Of a DNA stretch of 64,000 bases, positions 52,314 through 60,091 are shown one piece after another. The notes beneath the pieces were generated by a model. It saw nothing but the letters and a program-made list of their open reading frames with translations, was not told the origin of the DNA and made no database searches. Positions within the stretch are counted from its first letter, which is position 1; every line of letters begins with the position of its first letter. Source of the stretch: DAOTXS01 sp034433515 (GTDB taxonomy: Bacteria; Chloroflexota; Anaerolineae; UBA4142); assembly GCA_034433515.1 (NCBI GenBank), contig DAOUAL010000096.1, positions 1-64,000 on the forward strand. The letters are read 5' to 3'. A program made the position numbers and the translations under genes.

Positions 52314-53171
52314 TTAGGGATTGGGACCGGTCATCACCGGCAGATTATTATCGCGACTCCAATCGCTCCACGATCCTTCGTACAAAAAAACATTCTCAAA
52401 GCCAGCCAGTCTCAGCGCAAAAATCGTTTGGCAGGCATTGATGCCGCTACCACAGTACACCACAATCGGGTCGCTGGAGCGTGCGCCCAGTTTTTCAAAA
52501 CGCGCACGGATTTCCTCGGGTGAGAGAAAACGCAAATCGGTCTCGCTACGCAGGTTGCCGGCAATCGGCGCATTCTTGGCGCCGGGAATATGGCCCGCTT
52601 TGGGATCAAGCGGTTCGATCTCGCCGCGATAGCGTTCACCAACACGAACATCAAAAATATGTACGTGTGGATCGCGCCGCAAAGAATCCACCGCAAGTTT
52701 ACCAACAACCCTATGTTGGCGCGGCGGCTGTACAACAAAATTCTTGCGCGGTACACTTGGCTCAATAGTTTCCAAAGGACGCCCTTCGGCGATCCATTGC
52801 GCAATGCCGCCATCCAACAACGAAACCTGGTCATGCCCAAAATATAAAAGTAACCACCACAAGCGCGCACAACTAGCACCGCCACGATCATCGTACGCGA
52901 CAACATGGGTGTGGGCATCAATCCCGATATTCGACATGGCTTCAGCAAAGACCTGCGCGTCAGGAATGGGATGACGCCCCGGTCCAATCACACCATGCTT
53001 TGCCAACGCTGTTTCGAGGTCAACGAACACGGCGCCGGGAATATGACCGCGCGCATACTCACTCTGCCCGGTTTTGTCTTTGTCGAACAGATACCAACGC
53101 ACATCCACGATCCGCAGATTGGGATCGTTCAAATGCGAGGCAAGCCAATCCGTGCTAACGAGCATCTCCAT
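52314..53171 (-). CDS. Two-domain rhodanese / 3-mercaptopyruvate sulfurtransferase-like
   Basis: 285 residues. Two rhodanese domains: N-terminal (TDWLASHLNDPNLRIVDVRW) and catalytic C-terminal with the active-site loop VVYCGSGINA (Cys near residue 240), nearer to the CGSGxTA loop of mercaptopyruvate sulfurtransferases than to thiosulfate-specific CRKGxT. RBS AAGGAGA before the ATG at 53171. It transfers sulfur to cyanide or thiols. Confidence 0.93.
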   Translation of the reverse strand: MEMLVSTDWLASHLNDPNLRIVDVRWYLFDKDKTGQSEYARGHIPGAVFVDLETALAKHGVIGPGRHPIPDAQVFAEAMSNIGIDAHTHVVAYDDRGGASCARLWWLLLYFGHDQVSLLDGGIAQWIAEGRPLETIEPSVPRKNFVVQPPRQHRVVGKLAVDSLRRDPHVHIFDVRVGERYRGEIEPLDPKAGHIPGAKNAPIAGNLRSETDLRFLSPEEIRARFEKLGARSSDPIVVYCGSGINACQTIFALRLAGFENVFLYEGSWSDWSRDNNLPVMTGPNP

Positions 53172-53224
53172 CTCATTCTCCTTGAAAACAACTCACGAAT
53201 GACGAACACTCGACCATTATACGC

Positions 53225-53258
53225 AAAAATCGCCGGACGACACATTTGCCGCCGGCGA
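53225..53258 (-). terminator. Terminator of the small membrane protein gene
   Basis: Stem TCGCCGG (53230-53236) / CCGGCGA (53252-53258), followed on the minus strand by TTTTT. It ends the gene that stops at 53280. Confidence 0.75.
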
Positions 53259-53279
53259 CTAGACCGCTGCACAAAGAGA

Positions 53280-53666
53280 CTACCAGCCAACAAATTGTTG
53301 GATCAACAAGGCAATCCCTAACGCGATAAGAGCCAGGGGCCACCACTGTGCCCAAGCCGCGCCGCCGTATGGCATGGTGCCGATGGCAATCAACACCAGC
53401 CCGCCAACGATCAGCCCCACCACGCCGCGCCGATACTCCGGCATCACCAGCCGTACGAGGGCTTGCAAAATGAGCAAACCACCCAAGCCGATCAAGAACG
53501 CGCCCCACATGTTCGCCCACGTTACGCCGAACATTCCATTTTGCGTGATAAAGAAAATCACGCCGAGCAAGATCAGGATCATTCCCCCCATTGCGCGCGC
53601 CACCGGATCGCGATGACGCCACTCACGCCATTCGTGCCTTGACTGATCAGGTTGCCGATCGCTCAT
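53280..53666 (-). CDS. LiaF/DUF5668-like membrane protein
   Basis: 128 residues from the ATG at 53666 (GAGAGGAG upstream; a TGG-TATGAT extended -10 at about 53709-53701). A charged N-terminus is followed by four hydrophobic segments (GGMILILLGVIFFITQNGMF, AFLIGLGGLLILQALV, GLIVGGLVLIAIG, PLALIALGIALLIQQFV), as in the membrane domain of LiaF-type envelope-stress proteins. Cytoplasmic regulatory domains are absent. Confidence 0.75.
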   Translation of the reverse strand: MSDRQPDQSRHEWREWRHRDPVARAMGGMILILLGVIFFITQNGMFGVTWANMWGAFLIGLGGLLILQALVRLVMPEYRRGVVGLIVGGLVLIAIGTMPYGGAAWAQWWPLALIALGIALLIQQFVGW

Positions 53667-53727
53667 TTTTTCTTCTCCTCTCGATGAGCTTGCCTCAACC
53701 ATCATACCACACTTTGCTCGTTAAAAG

Positions 53728-53760
53728 CAAAATCGTCCCGGTATCGCCGGGACGATTTTG
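53728..53760 (-). terminator. Terminator of the DUF5666 gene
   Basis: Perfect 14-bp stem CAAAATCGTCCCGG (53728-53741) / CCGGGACGATTTTG (53747-53760), with T-rich sequence after it on the minus strand. Confidence 0.9.
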
Positions 53761-53767
53761 TGTAAAT

Positions 53768-54412
53768 TTATTTTTTACTCGAACTACTACTGCTACTCTT
53801 GGCGTCGTCGCCACTCTTGCTCGAACTGGACCTCGAGCGCGAACTTTCGCTGGAACTTGATTTGGAACTCGATTCCGAACTTGCGCTGGAACTGGAACTC
53901 GAGCGCGTGCTCGATTCTGAACTCTCGCTGGAACTCGACCTAGAACTTGAACTCGATTCTGAACTTGCGCTCGAACTGGTACGAGAAGTTGTGCTTGAGT
54001 TTGCTTGCGAACTCGAACTCACGCTTGGGCTGGTGCGTGAACTAGAACTGGATGCTTGCGAAGAACTCGCACTCTCAATCACGCGAATTTCTTTCGCCTG
54101 GATTTCATTCGCCCGCTTGACCGCCTCAACGATGATACGCGCGCCAACTTGCAATTGTCCTTTAATTTCGGTTTGGGCATTCAAATAAATCGTGATGCCA
54201 CTGACCACAATCATATTGTTGGACACACTTTGCACCACGCCGCCAATTTCGATTTCGGTGGCTTGAGGGGTTTGGGTGATTGTGATTGTCGGTTCGGGTG
54301 TGGGCGCGATAATCGCAGGTCTATCCGGCACATTGCGCGAATCCACCGGTCCCCCCAATGCCGCGCTCAGCGCCGTGAAAAATGCAATGATGGCTTGAAG
54401 CAACTTGTCCAT
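53768..54412 (-). CDS. DUF5666-type protein with a serine-rich tail
   Basis: 214 residues. The N-terminus has a hydrophobic stretch (LLQAIIAFFTALSAALG), a linker, then a beta domain (GGVVQSVSNNMIVVSGITIY, IIVEAVKRANEIQAKEIRVI) of the DUF5666 type. The last ~100 residues are mostly Ser with scattered Glu, Arg and Lys, encoded by repeats of related 6-9-base units; on the opposite strand the same repeats read as Glu/Leu runs. Likely a surface protein whose tail spans or binds the wall. The upstream TTAA-box array suggests control by the adjacent two-component system. Confidence 0.75.
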   Translation of the reverse strand: MDKLLQAIIAFFTALSAALGGPVDSRNVPDRPAIIAPTPEPTITITQTPQATEIEIGGVVQSVSNNMIVVSGITIYLNAQTEIKGQLQVGARIIVEAVKRANEIQAKEIRVIESASSSQASSSSSRTSPSVSSSSQANSSTTSRTSSSASSESSSSSRSSSSESSESSTRSSSSSSASSESSSKSSSSESSRSRSSSSKSGDDAKSSSSSSSKK

Positions 54413-54429
54413 TCGTTCTCCTCGCCTTG

Positions 54430-54493
54430 ACTATACCAGATACCACGCGCATCGGGTTAAGTTGCACTTAAGTCAACTTTAAATCTATCTTAA
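54430..54493 (-). promoter_or_regulatory. Tandem response-regulator-like boxes and promoter of the DUF5666 gene
   Basis: Four TTAA tetrads start at 54457, 54468, 54479 and 54490, exactly 11 bases apart, within repeats of the form GA(T/C)TTAA on the minus strand. A -10 TATAGT (54435-54430, preceded by TGG) has no -35; the last box overlaps where it should be. That is the layout of an activator-dependent promoter bound by OmpR/PhoB-type regulators, which dimerise on 11-bp repeats. Confidence 0.7.
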
Positions 54494-55965
54494 ATCGGCA
54501 GTGCCACCACAAACGTCGAGCCGTGCCCAATCTGACTCTCTGCCCAAACGTATCCGTGATGCGCATCCACAATACTTTTCACGATGGCAAGCCCCAAGCC
54601 GGTTCCGCTGGTGGATGATTCGGCGGAATCGCGCGACCGCGATTTATCGCCGCGATAGAATCGCTCAAAGATGTGCGGCAAGTCTGCGGGTGAAATGCCG
54701 GCTCCCGAATCGCGCACGGATACCATCGCCCAATCGCCGGCTGGCAAATGTGGCGTGGCATGCCATAATTTGGATCGCTCGATACGAATTACGATGCGTC
54801 CGCCGGTTGGCGTGAACTTGATCGCGTTGCTCAGCAGGTTGATGACCACTTGGCGGATCTGATCACGATCTGCCATCACTTGAAGATTGGCCGCAACCTC
54901 TATGCCAAGTTGAACGCCGGCTTTGTTTGCCGTTGGGGCAAAATCTTCTGCCACGTCACGCACAATCGTATCCAACACCACAGGGAGACGATGCGGCATA
55001 ACCAACCCGCTTTCCAAACGGGATAAATCCAGCAATTGTCCCACCAAGCGCGACAACCGATCCGTCTCACTCACAATATCGTTGAGAAAGCGCCCGGCGA
55101 CTTGGGGATCGTCTTTGGCACCTTCCGCCAGCGCTTCGGCACGCAAGCGAATGGTGGTGAGCGGCGTGCGCAATTCGTGCGCGGCGTTAGCGATGAACGC
55201 ACGTTGATCTTCCATCAACCGCTCGATCCGTTCTGCCATAAAGTTAAAACCATTCGCCAAACGTTGCAACTCGTCGGGACCCGTCACTTGAATCCGTTGC
55301 TTCAAATCACCCTTAGCGAACGCCGTCGCCGCTTGGGTGAGGCGGGTCAATGGATCGCTTAGCGCGCGTGCGAACAAAAAACTTACGACCAGCGTAACCG
55401 CGCCTGCCAAAATCATTGCCGCAATGATGCGTAACCAAAATTGCTGGCTCGCCTCTCGCACGAGGCGCATGGGCAATTCGAGCCGGACAAAGCCCACCCG
55501 TTGACGATTGTAATTGACCGGCGCAGCCGTGAACAACACATCGTCTTTGTCATCCGGATCGAACCGAATGGCATTGCCTATGCCAACGGCTAATGCGGTA
55601 ATGATTTCGTGATTGGTAGAATCATCGTGGTCAAGTTCGTTGGGATGTTCGGTATCCACCAAGACCAATCCATTGGCGTCAAGAATTGTTGCAGGTTGAC
55701 TGATTTGCCGGGACAATGCTTCTGCTTGAACGCGCAACGCTTCGCGATTGATGCGACCTTCTTGAAATGCGCCCAGCCATTCGCTCATCACACTTGCCGC
55801 CAGAATCGCGCGCCCTTCTTGATCGCGTCGCGTTTCGGCAAAGCGACTCGCGTCCAGCGATGCCCCCACGCGCCACGCGAGCAAACCCAGACTGCTCGCG
55901 ATTAAAACAAAATAAGTCAACATCAAGCCGGTGCGCAAACTCTTGAAAGGAAATCGCCATTTCAT
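54490..55965 (-). CDS. Sensor histidine kinase
   Basis: 491 residues from the ATG at 55965, which overlaps the regulator stop as ATGA. N-terminal transmembrane helix (TYFVLIASSLGLLAWRV), an extracellular ~125-residue sensor, a second helix (IAAMILAGAVTLVVSFLFA), HAMP (about 195-245), dimerisation domain with HELRTPLTTIR, then N box NLLSNAIKFTP, G1 DSGAGISPADLPHIFERF and G2 GTGLGLAIVKSIV. Canonical kinase; the signal is unknown. Partner of the response regulator just upstream. Confidence 0.95.
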   Translation of the reverse strand: MKWRFPFKSLRTGLMLTYFVLIASSLGLLAWRVGASLDASRFAETRRDQEGRAILAASVMSEWLGAFQEGRINREALRVQAEALSRQISQPATILDANGLVLVDTEHPNELDHDDSTNHEIITALAVGIGNAIRFDPDDKDDVLFTAAPVNYNRQRVGFVRLELPMRLVREASQQFWLRIIAAMILAGAVTLVVSFLFARALSDPLTRLTQAATAFAKGDLKQRIQVTGPDELQRLANGFNFMAERIERLMEDQRAFIANAAHELRTPLTTIRLRAEALAEGAKDDPQVAGRFLNDIVSETDRLSRLVGQLLDLSRLESGLVMPHRLPVVLDTIVRDVAEDFAPTANKAGVQLGIEVAANLQVMADRDQIRQVVINLLSNAIKFTPTGGRIVIRIERSKLWHATPHLPAGDWAMVSVRDSGAGISPADLPHIFERFYRGDKSRSRDSAESSTSGTGLGLAIVKSIVDAHHGYVWAESQIGHGSTFVVALPI

Positions 55966-56663
55966 CGTGCGACCTCCTCGGCAGTCGCAAAACGATAACC
56001 GACCCCGCGCACCGTTTGAATGTACTGTGGCGCGCTCGGATTTTTTTCGATTTTTTCGCGCAACCAACGAATGTGAACATCCAAGGTGCGCGTGTCGCCC
56101 ATCCAATCCGTCTGCCACACCTTGTCAATCAAATCGTTCCGCGCGATCACCTTGCCGGCTTGGAGCATCAAGACGCTCAAAAGATCGTACTCTTTGCGAG
56201 TCAGTTCCAACAACTTGCCGCCACGCATAACGCGATGACTTGCCGGATCAAGTTCAATCTCGCCGATTTTCACCGGTTGCGCGGCGGGTTCGGCGTACTC
56301 GGTTGCCCGTCGAAGCGCGGCACGCACGCGGGCAAGCAGTTCGCGCATGCTGAACGGTTTGACCAGATAATCGTCTGCGCCCAGTTCTAGCCCCAACACC
56401 TTGTCCGCTTCTTCGCCGCGCGCCGTCAGCATAATAATCGGCACGCGACTGGTTTGCCGAATCTCGCGCAACACCGCCCAACCATCTTTACGCGGCAATT
56501 GCACGTCGAGCAAGATCAAATCGGGTTTCTCATCGCGCGCTTTGACAATCGCCTGATCGCCGTCGTACGCCGCCACAACCACATACCCTTCCTTTTGCAA
56601 ACCATACTTGAGCGAGTCCACGATCAAGCGTTCATCGTCCACCGCCAAGATTTTCTGCGCCAT
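55962..56663 (-). CDS. OmpR-family response regulator
   Basis: 233 residues from the ATG at 56663 (GGGGAGG). Receiver: KILAVDDERLIV, phospho-acceptor in LILLDVQLPRKDGW, then LTARG and LVKPFS. C-terminal winged-helix domain of OmpR type (ELTRKEYDLLSVLMLQAGKV, YIQTVRGVGYRF). Controls targets through 11-bp repeats; the array at 54457-54493 is a strong candidate. Confidence 0.95.
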   Translation of the reverse strand: MAQKILAVDDERLIVDSLKYGLQKEGYVVVAAYDGDQAIVKARDEKPDLILLDVQLPRKDGWAVLREIRQTSRVPIIMLTARGEEADKVLGLELGADDYLVKPFSMRELLARVRAALRRATEYAEPAAQPVKIGEIELDPASHRVMRGGKLLELTRKEYDLLSVLMLQAGKVIARNDLIDKVWQTDWMGDTRTLDVHIRWLREKIEKNPSAPQYIQTVRGVGYRFATAEEVAR

Positions 56664-56690
56664 CTTTTTTCCTCCCCTTCCGTCGGGCTG

Positions 56691-56719
56691 ATTATACCGC
56701 AAGCGCTGAACGCAATCAA
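56691..56719 (-). promoter_or_regulatory. Promoter of the two-component system
   Basis: Minus strand TTGATT (56719-56714), 17-base spacer, TATAAT (56696-56691). Predicted start near 56684, leader about 20 bases. Divergent from the pgeF promoter only 5 bases away. Confidence 0.75.
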
Positions 56720-56724
56720 ACACC

Positions 56725-56752
56725 TTGCATCACGTCCTCGTTATGGTATAAT
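56725..56752 (+). promoter_or_regulatory. Promoter of the pgeF operon
   Basis: TTGCAT (56725-56730), 16-base spacer, TATAAT (56747-56752). The predicted start lies 3 bases before the ATG at 56762, so the transcript is leaderless or nearly so; no ribosome site is seen. Confidence 0.75.
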
Positions 56753-56761
56753 CGCCGTGTC

Positions 56762-57547
56762 ATGCAAAAACAAATTCGGCACGGGGTCGCCTTCTATACC
56801 TTCGAGACCTTAAACCATACCCACGCGCTAGTGCATGGGATTTCTACCCGGCACGGCGGTGTCAGCCCGGCTCCGTTCCACACTTTGAATCTAGGGCAAA
56901 GCGTGGGCGATGTCCCGGACCATGTGGCACAAAATCATCAACGACTGTACAACGCGCTTGGACTTGATTTGCATGCAACGATTGATGCGCGCCAAGCCCA
57001 AGCCGATTCCGTTGCTATCGTGGAGGAACGGCATCGCGGTACACGCATCCCGAACGTGGATGCCTTGCTGACCCGCACACCCAACCTGCCCCTCTTGTTG
57101 CGCTTTGCCGATTGCGTGCCGATCTTGATGTTCGATCCGGTGCGTCGCGCGATTGGAGTGGTGCATGCCGGTTGGCGTGGCACTGTCTTGAAAATTGCGA
57201 CCCGCGCCGCGCAAGGTATGTTCGATTCATTCGGCACGCGCCCGCGCGACTTGATCGTTGGCATCGCCCCTTCGATTGGTCCATGTTGCTATCGCATCGG
57301 CGACGACGTGATTGCCCAGGTGCGCACCGCCTTTGCGAACGCCGATGAACTGCTGATCCCACAATCGGACGGCATTCATTTCGATTTGTGGCAAGCCAAC
57401 GCGCAACAATTTCGCGCGCTCGGTGTCGAGCAAATCGAAATGGCAAACCTTTGCACCGCGCATCGCACTGACGACTTTTATTCGTGGCGCGCGGAAAAGG
57501 CAATGACCGGACGCTTTGGCGCAATCATCGCGTTGAGTGAAGCGTAA
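56762..57547 (+). CDS. pgeF: Peptidoglycan editing factor PgeF (YfiH/laccase-domain family)
   Basis: 261 residues. Family metal-site motifs: RFADCVPIL, GVVHAGWRGT and NLCTAHRTDDFYSWR. Such proteins remove L-Ser from wrongly built UDP-MurNAc-L-Ser in E. coli; others act on purine nucleosides. First gene of a unit with yggS, yggT and a HAD hydrolase, the usual cell-division neighbourhood (yfiH, yggS, yggT near sepF/ftsZ in other phyla). Starts without a visible ribosome site. Confidence 0.93.
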   Translation: MQKQIRHGVAFYTFETLNHTHALVHGISTRHGGVSPAPFHTLNLGQSVGDVPDHVAQNHQRLYNALGLDLHATIDARQAQADSVAIVEERHRGTRIPNVDALLTRTPNLPLLLRFADCVPILMFDPVRRAIGVVHAGWRGTVLKIATRAAQGMFDSFGTRPRDLIVGIAPSIGPCCYRIGDDVIAQVRTAFANADELLIPQSDGIHFDLWQANAQQFRALGVEQIEMANLCTAHRTDDFYSWRAEKAMTGRFGAIIALSEA

Positions 57548-57553
57548 ATCAAA

Positions 57554-58258
57554 ATGGACCTCATTGAAAAAAATCTGCATCAAGTTTTTGAACAAATTGC
57601 CGATGCCGCCCTACGCGCCGGGCGCAAACCCAATGAAATCACCCTCGTGGCAGTCAGCAAGACACAACCGGTGCAAGCCATTCTGGCGGCGTATGCGGCA
57701 GGCGTTCGGCACTTTGGCGAGAATCGCGTGGAAGAAGCGGCGGAGAAAATCCCGGTGGTCAGCTCCCAGACGCGCGGAATCGTCTGGCATTTGGTGGGGC
57801 ATTTGCAAAGCCGCAAAGCCAAAGACGCCGCCATCTTGTTCAACTTAATTCACTCGATTGACAGTGTATCGTTGGCACGCAAACTAGACGCGCGTGCCGC
57901 CGCGCTCGACAAAACCATTCCGATTCTGCTTGAGGTGAATACATCGGGCGAGGCGACCAAGTTTGGTTTTGCGTTGAACGCCAAGGAGATTTTTTTCGAT
58001 GCGGTGCGCCAAATCTTGGCGTGCGCTCATCTCGATGTTCAGGGCTTGATGACGATCGCACCCATCGTTGAAAAACCAGAACAGGCGCGACCGTATTTTC
58101 GCGCGCTCCGCGAGTTGCGCGATGAACTGCGACAACGCTTTCCCCTTCACGCGTGGCAACATCTTTCGATGGGAATGACCGACGACTTTGAAGCCGCCAT
58201 CGCCGAAGGCGCGACGATCGTTCGAATTGGGCGCGCGATCTTTGGCGAAAGAAAATGA
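57554..58258 (+). CDS. yggS: YggS-type PLP homeostasis protein
   Basis: 234 residues, TIM-barrel PLP protein. PLP lysine in LVAVSKTQP near residue 36; HFGENRVEEA, WHLVGHLQSRKAK and SMGMTDDFEAAIAEGATIVR are typical. It buffers pyridoxal 5'-phosphate. 6 bases after pgeF. Confidence 0.95.
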   Translation: MDLIEKNLHQVFEQIADAALRAGRKPNEITLVAVSKTQPVQAILAAYAAGVRHFGENRVEEAAEKIPVVSSQTRGIVWHLVGHLQSRKAKDAAILFNLIHSIDSVSLARKLDARAAALDKTIPILLEVNTSGEATKFGFALNAKEIFFDAVRQILACAHLDVQGLMTIAPIVEKPEQARPYFRALRELRDELRQRFPLHAWQHLSMGMTDDFEAAIAEGATIVRIGRAIFGERK

Positions 58259-58270
58259 TGGGAGAGGAAA

Positions 58271-58534
58271 ATGTACTTGCTGTTGAACACGATTGATTTG
58301 ATCTTTACCTTATTAACGCTGGCGATCTTTGCCCGCGCCATTCTGTCGTGGTTCGTCCGCGATCCATACAACCCGCTGGTCTATTGGCTGGATCGCATCA
58401 CGGATCCCATCCTGGAACCCATTCGCCGCTTTGTCCCGCCGATCGGTATGATGGACATTACCCCCATCATCGCGCTCATCCTCTTGCAATTCTTGCAGGC
58501 GATCATTCACAATCTCATTCTCGGACTCTATTGA
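58271..58534 (+). CDS. YggT family membrane protein
   Basis: 87 residues, two hydrophobic segments (LLLNTIDLIFTLLTLAIFAR and DITPIIALILLQFLQAIIHN) around the conserved loop DPYNPLVYWLDRITDPILEP and RRFVPP. Single-domain YggT. GAGAGGAAA precedes the ATG. Ends in a TGATG overlap with the HAD gene. Confidence 0.92.
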   Translation: MYLLLNTIDLIFTLLTLAIFARAILSWFVRDPYNPLVYWLDRITDPILEPIRRFVPPIGMMDITPIIALILLQFLQAIIHNLILGLY

Positions 58535-59334
58535 TGCCATTCGATTTGAATTCGATTCGCGCGCTCATCATTGACGTGGATGGTGTGTTATGGCGCGGTA
58601 AACAAGACCTGCCCGGCGTTGCCGCATTTTTCGACTTTTTACAATCGCGCCGCTTGCCCTTTATTATTGCCACCAACAACTCGATGCGTCCGGCGTCGGA
58701 CATTACCGCACGTTTGGCACGAAGGGGTGCGCACGTGAGCGAAGAACACGTGTTGACCTCTGCCGAAGCGGCGGCGCTGTACCTACCCCGCACCGCCCCA
58801 CACGCCAAACGGGTTTACCTCGTTGGCGGCGAAGGATTGGTGGATGCGATGACACGCGCGGGGTACACCATTGTTGACCAAGATGCCGATGCCGTCATCG
58901 CGGGCATTGATGTGAACCTCACGTACGAAAAGTTGAAACGCGCCGCGCGCGAGATTCGACGTGGCGCCGTTTTTATCGGCACGAACGCGGACAAAACCTT
59001 GCCGATAGATAACGGCGAGGTTGTGCCCGGCGCGGGAGCCATCCTCGCCGCGCTGCAAACCGCCACCGATGTTACGCCGATCATCATTGGCAAACCGGCG
59101 CGCGCCATGTTCGACATCGCCGTGGAAAAGATGGGCGTGCCGCGCGAGCAGACCGCCATGCTCGGCGACCGACTCGACACTGATATCGAAGGGGGAATGC
59201 AGGCAGGCTTGAAATCCATTTTGGTGTTGACCGGCGTTACCACACCAAAAATGCTCGCGCAATCATCCGTTCAGCCGGATTTTGTGTTTGCCGATTTGGA
59301 CGCCTTGCGCAAAGAATTTTCACGACACTATTGA
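58534..59334 (+). CDS. HAD-IIA family hydrolase (NagD-like)
   Basis: 266 residues. Motif I ALIIDVDGVLWRG (nucleophile Asp and acid-base Asp), motif II in IATNNS, motif III lysine near IIGKPARAMF, motif IV MLGDRLDTDIEGG. NagD-like phosphatases hydrolyse small phosphates such as nucleotides or glycerol phosphate. Start at 58534 by overlap with yggT; the longer upstream frame is an overlap artefact. Confidence 0.93.
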   Translation: MPFDLNSIRALIIDVDGVLWRGKQDLPGVAAFFDFLQSRRLPFIIATNNSMRPASDITARLARRGAHVSEEHVLTSAEAAALYLPRTAPHAKRVYLVGGEGLVDAMTRAGYTIVDQDADAVIAGIDVNLTYEKLKRAAREIRRGAVFIGTNADKTLPIDNGEVVPGAGAILAALQTATDVTPIIIGKPARAMFDIAVEKMGVPREQTAMLGDRLDTDIEGGMQAGLKSILVLTGVTTPKMLAQSSVQPDFVFADLDALRKEFSRHY

Positions 59335-59358
59335 CTTTGAGTCTGGCTTGAGTATACT
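59331..59358 (+). promoter_or_regulatory. Promoter of the YugP-like protease gene
   Basis: TTGACT (59331-59336), 16-base spacer, TATACT (59353-59358). The -35 overlaps the HAD stop codon. Predicted start near 59365, leader about 27 bases with GAGGAGGT. Confidence 0.8.
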
Positions 59359-59391
59359 TGTTTTGCACTCCGCGGATAGAGGAGGTGTAAG

Positions 59392-60090
59392 ATGTTTGGA
59401 TTTTACTTTGACCCTATGTATTTTGTCTTTGCCATGCCCGCGCTCTTGCTGGCGATGTGGGCACAATGGAAGGTGAGTTCAGCGTACGACAAGTACACGC
59501 GCGTCCGAAACGCACGCAATCTCACCGGCGTCCAAGTCGCACAATATTTGCTGCGTGCGAACGGATTGAATTTAGATGTCCAAGGCACGCCGGGCACTCT
59601 CACCGATCACTATGATCCACGCAACAAGACGCTCTATCTTTCGGCAGGCGTTGCGCAAACGCCCTCGGTCGCCTCGTTGGCAATTGTCGCGCACGAAGTG
59701 GGGCATGCCGTTCAAGATGCACAAGGTTACGCTCCCTTGCGTTTGCGTGCGTGGCTCGTCGCGCCGGCAAACATTGGACCGTGGATCGGCTACATCTTGT
59801 TCATCATCGGTATCTTTATCAACCTCTCTGGCTTAGTGTGGCTGGGTATCGCGTTCTTTTCATTGAGTCTGGTGTTTGCGCTTGCCACCTTGCCGGTTGA
59901 ATTCAACGCAAGTCAACGTGCCTTGGCAATGTTGCGTTCAAGCGCGCTGGTGGGTCAAGGCGAAGTGGAAGCGGCACAAGCGGTGCTGACCGCTGCGGCA
60001 TTGACGTACATTGCCGCCGCCGCCCAAGCCCTCTCGACCCTGCTCTACTATATGTTCATCGCGCTGAACTTGGGACGACGCCGGGATTAA
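59392..60090 (+). CDS. YugP-like neutral zinc metallopeptidase
   Basis: 232 residues, membrane-bound. Zinc motif HEVGH in VAHEVGHAVQDAQGY near residue 103, third ligand likely the Glu of LPVEFNAS. Hydrophobic segments at the N-terminus and around 125-165 and 200-225. Substrate unknown. GAGGAGGTG precedes the ATG. Confidence 0.92.
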   Translation: MFGFYFDPMYFVFAMPALLLAMWAQWKVSSAYDKYTRVRNARNLTGVQVAQYLLRANGLNLDVQGTPGTLTDHYDPRNKTLYLSAGVAQTPSVASLAIVAHEVGHAVQDAQGYAPLRLRAWLVAPANIGPWIGYILFIIGIFINLSGLVWLGIAFFSLSLVFALATLPVEFNASQRALAMLRSSALVGQGEVEAAQAVLTAAALTYIAAAAQALSTLLYYMFIALNLGRRRD

Positions 60091-60091
60091 C

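Noticed and set aside
53799..54188. Plus-strand Glu/Leu-rich frame of 129 codons
   Set aside because: It mirrors the serine-rich repeats of the DUF5666 gene; it has no start signals and its repetitiveness follows from the DNA repeats.
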